Shown: positions 11,691-24,559 of the stretch, piece after piece | How positions within the stretch are numbered: the stretch's first letter is position 1 | Layout of the letters: each line of letters begins with the position of its first letter | Source: Moringa oleifera | Taxonomy: Eukaryota > Streptophyta > Magnoliopsida > Brassicales > Moringaceae | NCBI GenBank assembly: GCA_021397835.1 | Contig: JAJFZO010000646.1 | Span: 176,001-240,000, forward strand | Length of the DNA: 64,000 nucleotides | Direction of reading: 5' to 3' | Notes under the pieces: model-generated | Seen by the model: the letters and a program-made list of their open reading frames with translations, nothing else | What the model was told of the DNA's origin: nothing | The model's database searches: none | Made by a program: the position numbers and the translations under genes

Positions 11691-13036
11691 TATTTAGCTA
11701 TCTCGGGCTAAACTCTTCAGATTGTTCTGTATTGAAATTATTCAATGGTAAAATTCCAACTGAGTCATGGGCTAGAGTAATTGGGACTTAGCTTGCCCTC
11801 TTTCTTTGTTGCTCCAATGTAAATTCAACATTTCTTTGGCTCTTTCTTTTGAGCCATGATCAAACTCCTATGATTGAGTACATGTGCGGTGGTCAAACCT
11901 AATGAACTAGGCTCCTTCTTACTCCACTCACCTCCCCAGTAGATCTTAAATTGAGTTAAAGGAGATGTCTTCCTTGTTTTCGAGTTATTGAGTTAGAAGA
12001 GAGATAGGAGACGAGAGTGTATTCATATGAGTTATTCTTGTTTGAATTGCTTAACCAGACGGAAGGAATCTGCCCATTGCTCTGGGAATATATTGACCCA
12101 TAGATCATAAAAGTCGTGTAGCACAGTGAAGTCCTCGCTTTGGGCATTCATATGGTAGATTTCTAAAAGTGAGGTAGTCCAATAAGAAGGATTTCATCGT
12201 GTTCTCTGGATGATAGATCCAAAACTGCAGCATTTTTTATGCGTAATGTGTAGTGTCTTAAATAGTTGGCGCAAAAGATAGAGTAGCAACAATTTCAAAA
12301 GTTATTGTGGAGATAGTTCCATCTTTCATTAGAGCTAGAAATTTGCCTTACAAAAATACTTTTGAATCTTTTCACTCGGAAGACCACCAACCCTATTTTG
12401 ATATAAGGTTTTGTAGCCGTCCTTTGCTTTTGTAGGTTTAGTCTTTCATAAAGGATGATTTATCCTTTTGTTATAGGTAGAGGAAGCAAACAGGTAAAGG
12501 TTGCTATAATAGCTTCTTCAAGAACTTCGATTCCTTTGTTTTCTTTTTCTTACACTATTTTTAAGTATAAAATTTGTGTGGTGACTATTCTTCCTCCCAT
12601 CCCTAGCCAGTCACACTTTAGACTCTTCTCTAAAGCTCTCTTAGTAGAGAACGAAATCATTCTAACAACCCTCACGCTTTCTTAAGTAATGCCAAAAAAC
12701 TAGAAAGCAAAGCAAGGCTCAACAAAAGGTCAAGACCCATTGAAGTGATTCCTATTTTAGAGCTGAGTTGCGAAGCAAGAACGAAAGGATAAGCTTATGG
12801 TATAACCATAAGCCTAAGAGAATGTTAGAGGCGAGGTAAGAATGTTTGGACCATGTTTTTCTTGTTAACTAACATTTTCTTCTATTTCATTTCTTTTCAG
12901 ATGAACTTAGGTGAGTAAGGAGTAAGGAATACGTGGTTTATGGGGCAGCTCACCCTTTTCGATTAGTTAAAAAAGGCTTAGGCACCATCCTACCCTATTC
13001 AAGAAAATCGTATGCCCTAGACAACTTTTGAATGAA
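11691..13036. other. Spacer, possibly including more copia-derived sequence
   Basis: The first part is upstream, on the minus strand, of the integrase fragment and may be its extension, but no further polyprotein motif can be read. No other gene is visible. It contains the hairpin at 12793-12813. Confidence 0.4.
12793..12813. repeat. Perfect short inverted repeat
   Basis: Arms GCTTATGGT and ACCATAAGC enclose a 3-base loop (ATA), a possible stable hairpin. Plant mitochondrial transcripts often end in or are stabilised by stem-loops, but no gene lies immediately upstream, so a role is only speculative. Confidence 0.5.
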
Positions 13037-13190
13037 ATGAAAGAAAGTTAACCTATTCCTGCAATTGCGGTCAGTCTTGTTACCTCTTTAGTTGTCGCTC
13101 TTTACTTGTTTATTCGTAATTACTAACAAAAGAAAGCCCATCTACCCTATCTTTAAAGGGGCCCATCACTTCGTTTGTACCTTCTTGGCT
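13037..13190 (+). pseudogene. Broken copy of a small membrane-protein-like ORF
   Basis: This stretch is a diverged duplicate of the frame at 28967-29194. It reads MKES, a stop, then PIPAIAVSLVTSLVVALYLF, IRNY and a second stop, whereas the intact copy reads MKESHPILAITISLATSLVA. The first stop lies where the intact copy has a His codon. The protein would start with a hydrophobic, membrane-spanning-like segment. The family is not recognised. The presence of two copies shows that the unit was duplicated, or that both derive from a repeated mitochondrial sequence. Confidence 0.55.
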
Positions 13191-14064
13191 TAGGCCTCCA
13201 ACTGAACTTACTTTATGGCCTTGCAGCCGCCGCTAGCAGAAGCTAAGCGCTTGAAAAGTACGCTAAGAATTGTTGCTTTTGTCAACCTTTTTGTGCAACC
13301 AATAGTGGAAGAGAGGATTACCGTACATACAAGATTCTTCCAATTCTTACGTTAGCTTTTTCTTACTAGTAAAGTAACACAACAGTTGTATCTTATTTTA
13401 TAGCCCGACATAGCGGGTCACTTTTAAATTCAGTATATAGAAGAAATTATTAAATAGATAAGGAGTAGATGAGTGAGTGAGTCCTCACTGACCTGAGCGA
13501 TATCGATCACCTAGCAAGCCTTTTATTTGGTAGGTAACATCGCTGAAGCGTATCATCAGATTTGAAAACGAAGAAAAGAACTTGAAGTGAGACGGCACCG
13601 TCTTGTGCAACATAACGATGGTCGGCCCTTTATCATCTTTTATTCGATAGACTTGGTAAAAGTGCCCGAACTTATTCTCAGAATTAGAGTTGACCGCAGC
13701 TGCTCCTTTTTAGGAGGGATCAAGTTCCTTGCAAACTATCTCCTCGATTTCTTTTCATTTGTTTTGGGTATTACTAAACCTAGCCTAGCCTTCATCAATC
13801 ACACTAGAGCAGAGCACCCAACTATGGCAAGGCCCCCTTAAAGGTTAGGTTTGTTAATATGATGTAAGACACATTCGTTGACAAAACCATTGTAGGAATG
13901 GAGACCTTTCAATAGAGTGAAGGCGAACTAATCAATGAGAAAGAAGCCATGTTCATTACAACCGAATACACCACAAGATCGAACCACACTCATGCCTCTC
14001 TTGTATCAAGTTGACCGCCCCCTCCCCCCCTATGCGTAGTGATTCTATCAATCATGTATGTAGG
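13191..14064. other. Spacer, no gene recognised
   Basis: One 84-codon plus-strand frame (13587-13841) is present but resembles no family I know. Nothing else can be supported. Confidence 0.45.
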
Positions 14065-14180
14065 TAGGGCCTTTCATTTTGATTGGTATATCATAAAAAA
14101 GAAAGCCGTTTGTACCAGGTAGTAGGGCCTTCCATTATGATTGGTATATCATAAAAAAAGAAAGCCATTTGCACCAGGCG
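14065..14180 (+). repeat. Two-copy tandem repeat, period 58
   Basis: Two units begin TAGGGCCT at 14065 and 14123 and share GATTGGTATATCATAAAAAA, GAAAGCC, TTTG and ACCAGG. They differ by a few substitutions (for example GCCGTTTGTA versus GCCATTTGCA) and one A in the poly-A run. A simple local duplication. Confidence 0.85.
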
Positions 14181-15293
14181 CACTACGCTTTCCTTTGCCC
14201 AGATGTTCACCCTTCTAAATCAAATAATAGTGACCCATCAAAGACTTGAGCCTTATAACATGTTGACAAAGACCTTTAAACTGAGGGTTTGATTAGTAGA
14301 GGGGACGACTTTGCCTCCCCAAAAGAAGAATAGCCCCGCTCTCTAGTCGATTGATCCCGTTGATCATATAACTGGGAGGGAACGTGTCACATTAAAGGTG
14401 AATGATCAGAGATGTCCTCTAATCACCATAATAAGGCTGGTCCCTCTTTTAATATACACGCTATGAATATGAATGAAGAAATCAATGTCGAGCTCTTTCT
14501 TTCACTGTTAACCCCAAGAAGTTTCTTAATGTTAATACTTTCTCTTTCCTCGAGTCCCAAGCTTGTGGTCCTCCTTTGAGTGTGGGTTTAATTGGATGAA
14601 TCCATCAAGTTAAGGTCAACATACATAGCAGTAAGGATGATGCATTGCCTATTTATTTATTATTCTCACTTAGGAGCCAAAACGAAGACGCCTATTACCT
14701 ACTATATTGGACCTTCGACCAAGCATTCTACCCTTATTGAATCGGAACCAACCACCACTGCATTGCACTCGAACAGTTGAGTGACCACCAGCCAGCAACT
14801 TTCGTACATAAATATAGATTCATTCTTCATACCTGGTCCAACCTCACCTTATCGTAATTACATAGATAACCAGTTCTCTATGGTAGCTGAAAGGAAAGAC
14901 GACCTTATCTTCTTATAGATGGTGTCAGTAAGAGCTACTTTAGTATCCCCCGTTGACCTTCTTTTATAGACAGAATCTTCAATGAGTGGAAATAATCAAC
15001 CTTACTAATACAGCTGCTTGTTGAGTAAGGTCGGCTTTAGAGCCCAAGCCCCTTATATAGGTTAGGTGCTTGAACGCATCTTTCTCATATCGATCAAGGC
15101 TTTCCTTGAGTTTTTAATAAAAGGTGCGTTAGCTAGGCTATTTTCTTGCAGGAGTGCTAAAGCACATCCTTGCATTTTCTTCGCTAGCTCTGCAGTACGA
15201 GCCTTATACAAAGCCGCGCCCCTTTAATATGATGAGAAAAAGAGGTCGTCCTCTTTTCTGCACCAATCTTTATTTACTACTATATCTTTTTTT
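14181..15293. other. Spacer upstream of trnK
   Basis: No gene recognised. Short frames only. Confidence 0.45.
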
Positions 15294-15366
15294 GGGTGTA
15301 TAGCTCAATTGGTAGAGCATTAGGCTTTTAACCTAATATTTGCAGGTTCGAGTCCTACCATACCCA
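15294..15366 (+). tRNA. trnK: tRNA-Lys (UUU), mitochondrial type, probably decayed
   Basis: The sequence folds as a cloverleaf: acceptor GGGTGTA, D arm GCTC...GAGC, anticodon stem TTAGG/CCTAA with loop CTTTTAA giving anticodon TTT at 15327-15329, and T loop TTCGAGT. It corresponds to the native plant mitochondrial trnK-UUU. Two pairings look damaged. The T stem is GCAGG/CCTAC, with a C-A mismatch where the mitochondrial gene has CCTGC. The last acceptor pair is A opposite C. With these defects it may be a pseudogene, although all the arms are still recognisable. No CCA is encoded, as usual for plant organelle tRNAs. Confidence 0.85.
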
Positions 15367-15918
15367 AACTTACCTTACACTATCTAGTAAGGATGCATAG
15401 TAGCGTTCAAAGATCACTCTTTGGCCTTTAGACTCGCTTTAGTGACTTTGCCCCTTAAGTGACAAGGGAGTGCGATAAAGAGTAATCTAAGAGTGGCTCG
15501 ATCATCGGTAGGCCTCTCTTTATTCATCTATAGGATGGACTGCAAACCAACAATCCAACAAAAAGGCTTAAAAGCTCCTTTATCAAACCTTCCCTTTTTT
15601 ATAATAATAAGGTAAGTATCAAAGCCTAGCAAACCTAACCTATACAAAGAGCTCTTTTCAGCCCCTATTCCTAACAAGTGAAAGTTATTGGCACCCATCA
15701 TACCTTGCTTCGGGGCCGATCTCTTCTATCAAAGCAAATGAAAAATATATATATTTATTTTTTATTTAGTTTGTTCTACCATAAATGGATAAAGTCCTCT
15801 AATCTCAACATCCAAGCACGAATCCTTGAGCACTTCAACGACGAATAATAGCATGGGCAACTGTGGCAAGCAGCCGATTCTTATATCATTCACCAAGATA
15901 ATCTTGCTCACTTCTGAA
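15367..15918. other. Spacer, no gene recognised
   Basis: Around 15595-15665 the sequence weakly resembles the 3' part of the small ORF at 28967-29194 (shared TATAATAATAAGG and AACCTATA words), so a third, very degraded copy may have existed here. Otherwise nothing is visible. Confidence 0.35.
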
Positions 15919-15992
15919 CTCTACGGCAAGTTCAGCCACCACCTCCGAGCCTGAGCTCTGCGGCAAGTTTAGCCACCACTTTCAGGCCTGAG
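15919..15992 (+). repeat. Two-copy tandem repeat, period 37
   Basis: Two adjacent 37-base units begin CTCTACGGCAAG and CTCTGCGGCAAG, both containing the AGCCACCAC word and ending CCTGAG. A third partial unit (CTTTGCTTGAGC) follows. They differ mainly by transitions. Confidence 0.85.
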
Positions 15993-18900
15993 CTTTGCTT
16001 GAGCATAGTCAGCTAGCTTCGTGACTTTGCTTAGCTTTCAGCCTTGCAAAGGGATAACCTTTCACTATTTAGGCACCCTAAAAGGAAAGTTCCCACGAAG
16101 TTCTTCCCTGAAGATCAAACTATAGTCCTTATCCCTTGGAGAAGTGAAAAGAATTAAAAGGAGGGAACTCCCTTTGCCCTAAGAAATAGGCAGCTTCGCC
16201 TTCAAGTCATCAAGAAAATCGAGCTAATATGTGATCATGATAGTACACTGACGCATAGGTATTTTTTACGGCCTTTTAATCATGATGCATCATGAATGTG
16301 CCAATATGTGATCATGATATAAGGGCGAGCCATGAGCTTCGAGTATTTATGAATCTGGTGGCAACACGTGACAGTCGAATGACATGATTCTCGAGAAGTT
16401 AGACGACGGCCATGTGATGATGCATTAAATAGATGATGCAGGAGTTGATGACTTTTGTATGGACTAATTAAGTTCCTACTGGGAGAGTTTTGGAGGGAAT
16501 AAGGGTGGACATCTATATGGGCTTCATGTGATTCGAAGCCAACCATATGTATTACTAGAAACTCCTATGTGTAGCTATATATACCTAATGAAAACCTTAA
16601 AAAGCCTCTTAACACTTACCTGCCTAAAACCAAGCAAGATTTAAGAATCAATCCATTACCAGTAAGGTACAGCTCAGCCAAAAAATGTGAGCGCCTCTGA
16701 ACAAGCTGCAATCAAACTAGACGTTTTCATGATTCCATTGTTAAAAAAAAAGATTCCTTTTGGCACAAGAAGAAGGGCACATTATGCGACACAAACTCGT
16801 TAAGTAAGAAGATGGGCCTCAGGTTGTACTCTTCAGAGTGAACTCAAGGACAAAGTAATTCTTGGATTGCTCCAAATGTAACTTCCTATTTAGTGTAGTG
16901 AAAGAAATTCTTTCTTGTTTCAGGAAGAGAATTAGTAAGACAATCGGGATTACCTCAATGTAAGGAGGGCTTGCCTCAATATCAAGATATATTGAGGGTT
17001 AGGAAATATTTATTTCAAACTAAAAGTAAAGGAAGGCCTAGTTAGAACAAAGAGATGAACTAATGAATTCCTCTATTAGATAGGATAGAGAACAAAGAAC
17101 CGATTCCATTCCTAAAGAGGTTGTTGATAAAGAGCTCTTGCTATCAGAAAGGGTAAGCAAACGTACTTCTATTTCTTGCACTAACAAGGGACAAGATTAA
17201 GAGACCAAGATACTTAGATAAAAGGAAGGGTTTGCCCTTAGCCTAGTACTTAATAAAGGGAGGCAAGACGAACTTCTTCTACATTGAATTCACGAAAATA
17301 ATCATATAAGAAATCATCTGATGAAGAGTTCCCTAGCTAGACGGTTTTTCACATGGAATGAATTAAGAAAATAGTATGGCAGAATCATATGATTCTACAA
17401 CTAGAGAATAGATAACCAGGAAAGATAGAAAGGGAGAACCGACCGAAGCCTTGCCTTTATTTTAGCTTTAGGAAGAAATCTAGACTTTTAAGCTCAGCTT
17501 AGGGATCGGAGGCGAACCACCTAGTATGGTACACAATCGATTCACTAAGGTAATCGGAGTGATCGGGCTATGAAGTTCACCCAGCTTTTTGGGTTTACCG
17601 AGCTTAACCTATGGAATGGCAATTCGGAGTTAAGTTTACGGGCTTGGCTTGAAGGCGTGACACTTTTTATTTATTTGAAAGGGGGGTTATCGCGGTTCTT
17701 TCGACTTTTGGTTTAGTGTATATTAAAAAGAACAGAGGAAGAAGCCTAGCTTACATATAATTGAGTATTCGGCCTAACTCATAGGCAGATCTAAAGGCTA
17801 TTAAATAGTCACCTAAGCAAACGATGGATGAGACTCTTGAAAAGTGGCTTTTTGGTAATCTAACGAGCTTGTGACCAATTCAGTAAAAACCCCTAGTGAA
17901 AACTATTTCTGTATGTATAGTATTACTGCCGCTTTAAATCAATTGAATTAATGCAAGCAATGCTGTTCCCATATGCCTATTCATTCCTCTTTGGTAAGAT
18001 TCCTCAGTTCATGTTGTGCCTTAGATGGAATAGCCTATTTTTCTAGCTATTAGTTTCCTTCATTCAGGTATGGTGGCAAGGAATACGAAGTTTGAGTAGG
18101 CTTTGTCGGTTTGAGAAGGTGAATGACGAATCCGAGTGATCAAAGATTCAAGTACTGAGTGAATATTCAAACGTCTATTCATGTGAGAACTTCTTGTGCC
18201 TTTGGTTAACACCACCTTAGCCTTAGTCAGTAAGGGAGGGAGGTGACTATTAGATAGGAACTTTAGGAGTTCATGTGAAGAAGTTAATGGAAAAGATCAT
18301 CCTTCCAAGGTTAGAGTCATCGAAGTGGACAATAGGCAAGAGAAGACCCAAGAGTGGACATGACAAGCATAAGATTCATTCAATAGCCAAGCTAGAGAGT
18401 CTGCACCAGTCTAAAGTACTGATAACTAAGTTGAAAAGAGAGCGGGCAAGCCATAGACGAAAGTGAATTATACACTACTTACCGGAGGCCATAGGCAATG
18501 GACGAAAGACCAGCGAAAGGGCATTAGTCGTCGAGGAAGCTAGTGCACGTAAAGCAAAGCTTAGTGGAGACACCATACATAGGCCAGTTCCAAGGCTAGA
18601 TTATCAACAGGGGATGAGGCGGTGTCGATGGTAGGTTTGATTACAGAGAAATCAATAATCAATGATTATGCGGAGGGTCCGACAGTCACTAATGACCCAA
18701 GCAGAAGGGTCAAGATTATTTGAATTTGTTATTGGAAAATGAGGAGGAAGCCATCTGTCATGGAGAGATAATCTTTAAATACATACTTTAACCTGACGGC
18801 TTACTGTTCTTAGCTTCTGATGGGAATTCAAAGTCGTATTGTCCATCGGAACCATTAATCATAAGATTAGCCAGTCAAAAAGTCTTCACTCTTCTAAAGC

Positions 18901-21900
18901 TTGCCTTGTTATTAAAAGGGGAGTAGTCTCTGATGTGCGCTCTATTATTGGCTCCTATTCCTGAGGGATTGATCGGGATGAAGCTGCGTGGTGATACTCG
19001 CGAAAATGAAAGTCCGATTTTTCTCGCTTTTTCTTTTCATACTCTTATAATAGTTTGGGGTGGGGTATTCTGGGGAGAATGTTTCAGCGACTAAAAAATG
19101 TAGTGGATCTGGTTCACTATTAATGAAAAGCCAGGGTTGAAATGATCCTTCTTAGGGAACCAAGATAATAATTCTTACTAATAATAAGAAAGAGTTAAGG
19201 GCCATCAAGGCTTATAAATAGAAGCTTCTTTCAGTCTCTATTTTACAAAAGGAGACGGGCCTTAGAAGTCGGCAAGAAAAAGCTTTAGCCATGGATATTG
19301 CTGGAAGACTTGAAAGAATTCAACAAGAAATAGAAACTGTGAAAAACGAAAAGCTCCAACACGAACAAATGCTCAGTCTGTTCTGGGAGCATCCACTTGC
19401 TCTCGGTCCTGATCGATTGCTTTAGTCGATCTCTTTTCTTGATACTCCTCTTCTGCACCGTGCGTTAGATATGCCATTATCGCTAACACCTCAGTTTAAG
19501 CCACTTCCTCAGAATCAATAGTAGAATCTCCAGAACTTTTTTTGGGTTACTCCATTCTTATAAAACCTGATCTTAATATTGAGCTTTCTCTTGTTGAGGA
19601 TCTTTATTCTTATTTAGTCGAAAAGGTAATCCTTTTTCCTTAGTTAGTCAATCAGTGGGAATCCCCCTTTTAGTCTCATATCTTCGGACGTTGTTTCAGC
19701 AGATTGTCTCGTCTCAGCTTCGTTCTCTTTAATCGAGTAACCTTCGCTCCTATCCCCTAAACCAAGACTCCTGAGAGCATATTTCGCTACTTTCCCATTG
19801 GTCGAGTCAAAAGCTACTACATTCATTACTGAAGAAAAGGAACCCTTAAGATCGGCGAAACACCAATTGTTCTCTTTCCACCCTACTCTCTCATTGAATG
19901 AGGAAGATAATTTAAGACAAATACCTTATTATTTACGTGCAGTAAGAAAAAGAACTCTTCTGTCCTAGCCTCTGTACCCTATACCTAGCCTAGCCTCTTA
20001 CCCTGAGTTGTGAGAATGAGCTTAAGTAGCCTTCGTCCACATCTCATTAAAAATGAAGAAAGAAGGAAGACTCCCAAACACAGATGATAGAAATAATTTT
20101 ACCGATGATGTATCTCAAATTTTTGAATAGAATCATATCAAAAGGACGTAGAAATGTAGCTTTTGTTAAAGGAATTTGCCCGATCTCTTCCTTTCATTAA
20201 GTCTGATTCGAGGTGAGAATTTAATGAGCTTAGTTTAAGCTCTGGATAAAAACTAGGGAACAAAGACCGAAGGGTCAAAAAGAAGTGACAGAGAAGTCAA
20301 CCTCGTGATCTACTTCACCAAATTAAACTCAAAAGCTCCAACTTCTGATAAGTTTACATACAAAATATGGGGTTTCTTAAAATATATCGATTTTTATGTC
20401 ACTCCTGGGAAGGAAAATTAGTTTTTACATTTTTCGTGGGGTTTTGTCAACATTGACATTGTTAGAATGCTGCTACTTGGCTAACAAGGGTTAGAGTTGA
20501 AAACCACTTAACTAAAGGAGAGGAGTGAAGCTCAGTCATATACCCCATCCTCTTCGATCTCTCTTCTTTGGAAAGGGGGTGAAGGCTTTACATCGAGTTG
20601 TGAAATCTATAACTTCGAGTTTTAGGTGTTATATTTAGTCTAATACTATCGAGCTGTTTGATCATATGGCATCCACTTTAGCTTACGACTACTAGCATTT
20701 CTTTAAGATTTAAAAGCGCATTCCTTATAACTCCCAACAGCTTCTCAAGTAGTTTTTTCTTTCACAACTCCTTCCCTCCTAAAATCTGGCAAACAATGCC
20801 CATTTAAGCACCAAACGGATCTTTCCCTAATTGACTCAGCTGCTATTGAATCCAAGTCGGTTAGAATGGACCCTTTTAAATGGGAAGAGGAAAGGAGATA
20901 GAGCCACGAAGAAAAGGAAACCTTTATAAACATGAGATGAGATAAAAAGAAAGAAAGATCGATTCATTAGGCCTTCTAGCATTTAAGATGTGAGAAAGAA
21001 TTAGTGATTGAGGGTAAAAAAAAAAAAAAGATAGTAAAGAAAAAACCATTAGAGCTAAGTCTGGATAAAAGGAATAAGACAGCGCTAGATAAGAAGTTTT
21101 TGGAGGAAGAGTAGCTCTTGTCTTTTTCTCGGCAATGTCAGCTCAGGAAGAGCTGCTTGACTTTATTATTGTCTTTCCTTTATTCTATGCTCTTTTGTGA
21201 GGGAGGAAGAATAGATAGAAAGAAAATGGACTACTTTTTTCCTTCGAGTTCGATCCTCGTACTATGCCTATTCACTCTTCCTAAGGCTTTCAAGAAGGGA
21301 TTGATTCTAATCACAGATAGCTTTCCTTCTTGTCCTCGCTTTGAAGGCTTTAATATAGATTCACAATAAGCAAGCTCTTGCTTATCCCCTTTTGCCATCT
21401 ATTCATGCTTGGCACACTAAGAGAGGAAGACAAGAGAAGATTTCTTTTCTTCGAGCTCTCAAAAAAAAGCCTAAAAAAGCCATCTTTCGTGGGGTTGATG
21501 TGTGATTACCTATTAATAGATTTGTTGTGCCTTTTGGTGTATCCTTTTTAGGTAGGTTTTTACTAAAAGAGGAAGTGTTGAGTCACATAAGAAGCTATTA
21601 TTCTTGTTGAGTGCGCCTCTTCTCGTGGGCTTTGGAAAACTCTTTTGCTCTAACTCAAATAAGGTTCTTACAGTAGCTAAAGATCTCTTATTCACTACAC
21701 GTACTGAAAAGAACAACAAAAAGCCGTAGCCAAATAGATCTTGCTTAAAGAAAGGAGCATAGTTAGAAAGGTAGAAAGACTCCTTTCATCACCCATCTTG
21801 GCCTTATCTTTCTCTAAGCCGTGAAAACTCTCTTTTCTCTCTCTTACTTAATTAGTAATTTGCTGTAATAAGAAAGGTTTTGCTATTGAACAATGCGGCA

Positions 21901-23733
21901 AATCATCTATTCCATGAAAACTCACATAACACTTTCTCATTCACATTACCCGACTAATGCACAATAAAGACCAAGGCAAAGCCTTTTATTTCAAAATTCG
22001 AGAATTCTAAGAGAAGTGCTATTTAATTAACCATGAAGCTCTACCCTTCGTTTCCTTTCCAAATTCATCCTAGGTGAAAGAGTCTCACGCCAAGAGCACT
22101 GCTGTAAGCAATTATGATCTCAAGCACTTAACCTTTGTTGTGAGGACTTATTCGCCATCGGTCGGTAATACCCAATTTGAGTAAAGAGAGGGCGCCTTAC
22201 TAAATAGGGGCACTTAGCTTTCCCATGGAGGTCAATGAGAAGCTCATAAGTTCTGTTTTAAGTTATGGGCTTCCCTAGAGGGATGAGGTGATTATACTGC
22301 TTTTGGGACCACAATATCCACCACAAGGGTTGTTTTTTTTATAGGAGTTTGATACCTTCCGTAGGTAAGCTTTTCTTCTGTGATATTTCCTTCTTCATTT
22401 GTCTTGGGTCACTCCATCATTTACTTCGCTATAATAATTGAGTACGTCGATCTTGACTTCTCATAGACTGGATTATTAGAATCTGCTCACAAACAAACTT
22501 TCTTCTTGCCCATGTACTATTAAGGTATCCCTTAATCTTTAGCCTCTTCTTGATCAGGATTTCTCCTTTCCTTTAGTATTTCTAATAAATAGAAGCAAAT
22601 ATAGTTAACTCAAGGCCTTTTGACTATTATAGTCTTTCACTTGGACTCCTTTCACAAATTGGATTTGAACCACCACAACCAAGAAGGCCCTACTTAACCA
22701 AGCAAATAATAGATCGTGAGTTCTTACGAACACACACACCTCTATTAGGGGATCCAAACGCTGAACTTACCACTTTGAGCTCTCGATAGAAGGCTTATCT
22801 AACAAAAGATGTCTCTCTATTAGTCTAAAACCTAAACCTCTGAATCCAAATAATGTGTCGTGCTAATTCTTTAAGAAAAGTTAAGTTCCACTGAGTCATA
22901 AAGATCTTGATCCCCAAAAAGACTAAGGTGGTTCCAAGGGGAGGGAAAGTCCCTGATGTGCCTTATACTTGGTCCTTGCTATCTCTTTGACGGCTTTTTG
23001 CCTCTTCTTCAGAAGCGACATCCTTTTGGTGACTTTATGGGCTAAAACGAATGAACAAAACCAAAGAGTCAAATTTGAGAAATTGGTAAACTAACTTATG
23101 GGAGTCTTAAAATCCAGCAAAATCGAAAGAATGCGAAGAAGGTCTGGGAAGCTTAAAGCATCAAGGACCACATGTGGAGCATCTATGAAGAGAAAGATTC
23201 AGCCATGAAAGTACGAGTTGGCATCCTTAGAGCGAAAGGGACTTTCCTTTGGGGGGCTTTTTCCATCTCCTCAGCTAACTCAATATATATGGAATGAGAA
23301 GGACTTTTATGATATGACACAGGGCGAGGTCAAAATAGGGTGTATGTATTGTATTTCCCTCCTGACCATAAGCTGCCTTGTCCCCCCTTAACTATAAAAA
23401 TGATACACATACCATGGACTCTGGCCTAAAGGCCTCCGTCCCTGCACAATTCAGCTCTTCTATAATGGTAAGGAACCATCATTATCTTCTGGCTCTCCGG
23501 CAGAATTGGCATCGTGTTGCCAGAGGAAAGTGAATGTATGAGAGTGGCTTCTAACCCTTGCTTAGAAAGTGAAAGGAAAAGAAAGAGAAGAGCATATAGA
23601 GGAAGGGAATGAGATCAAAGTACGAAAATACGGACATGAGCTCGCACAAAGAAGCTTTCAAGCAAAAATAATTGGAAATAGGCCCACCCTTTTTCTAGAA
23701 CTATTCAAAAGAATAGATAAGATAAAGCCAATC
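15993..23733. other. Long spacer, no gene recognised
   Basis: Nearly 8 kb without a recognisable gene. A word AATATGTGATCATGATA recurs near 16225 and 16302. A 44-codon frame at 19291-19425 (plus) starts MDIAGRLERIQQEIETVKNE and has coiled-coil-like heptads (charged, Leu/Ile-spaced), but is too short and isolated to call as a gene. Other frames are under 90 codons and featureless. Long pyrimidine-rich and purine-rich runs alternate. Confidence 0.45.
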
Positions 23734-23810
23734 AATAGGCTACAGACACCATTTCTCGAGATCTCGCTCGATTAATAGGCCACATACACCACTTCTTGAG
23801 ATCTTGCTTA
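23734..23810 (+). repeat. Two-copy tandem repeat, period 40
   Basis: Units beginning AATAGGCTACAGACACCA and AATAGGCCACATACACCA lie head to tail. The second copy shows CTCGAG to CTTGAG and CTCG to CTTG relative to the first, that is, C-to-T at CpG positions. This fits the deamination pattern seen elsewhere in the window. Confidence 0.8.
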
Positions 23811-24559
23811 GTCTTCGAATAGAGCCACAAACTAGATGTTGTTATGCCGAAATGATCTTGCCATACTGCTATTACCCTACAGGAAAAGAGTAGATGAAAA
23901 AACCAAAAGAAAGGTAATGGGATACTCCATCACTACATATTACCTACACTTGCCAAAGTCCACTCGCTATTAGCTCGCAACAATCTCTTCACTCGCATAG
24001 TAAACTGTGCTCCAATAATTCAATGATCTCTGTGACTTAGCTATCAAGGTCACTTGCCGAACTCCTTCAGCTGTACAACACTATGCAGAATTAAGGTTTT
24101 TATTCCTAGCCAAGGCTTTCACAACATCAGCCCTAATAGATTCGGTGAAGCATACTTAATAGAAAAAGGCCAGGAGTTTCTTATTCTTATTCAAGCTTTT
24201 TTTGATAGGCATCGCACCCTCACCTCAGGTCATAATTACGCTATTTTTCCTGTTAGAGTTCTGACTATAGCTATAACCTATCTCATATTGGGGAGAAATG
24301 TACCGTCATTTATTAAACTAGAAATTTTATAAAAGAAGAAAGATAGTAGTGTAGAAAAGAAAGAACGTTTTGTTTTGAGGTGGATCTTTTTTTTTTCTTT
24401 ATGAGTTGAGTAAAGAAAACAAATAAAAAATCTTTCTTGTTATTTAAAGTTATAACACTCTAATGAGAAAGCGTCCGTTAACGTCAAGAATAAAGGTTTT
24501 TGATGTAGTTGCTTGTAATTTGATTTTCTTCATCGAGATTGGGTTAGTTTTTAGTGTAC
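23811..24559. other. Spacer upstream of rrn26
   Basis: No gene recognised. A frame of about 90 codons at 24054-24332 has no known relatives that I can name. The exact 5' end of rrn26 is uncertain, so the last 100 bases or so may belong to its leader. Promoter sequences could not be identified with confidence. Confidence 0.4.

Noticed and set aside
14065..15992. CRISPR-like array
   Set aside because: The repeats are simple two-copy tandem duplications without spacers, and the DNA is of plant type.
22641..22725. Possible tRNA on the minus strand (GGTTCAAATCC motif)
   Set aside because: A T-loop-like word is present, but no matching acceptor, D arm or anticodon stem could be folded around it.
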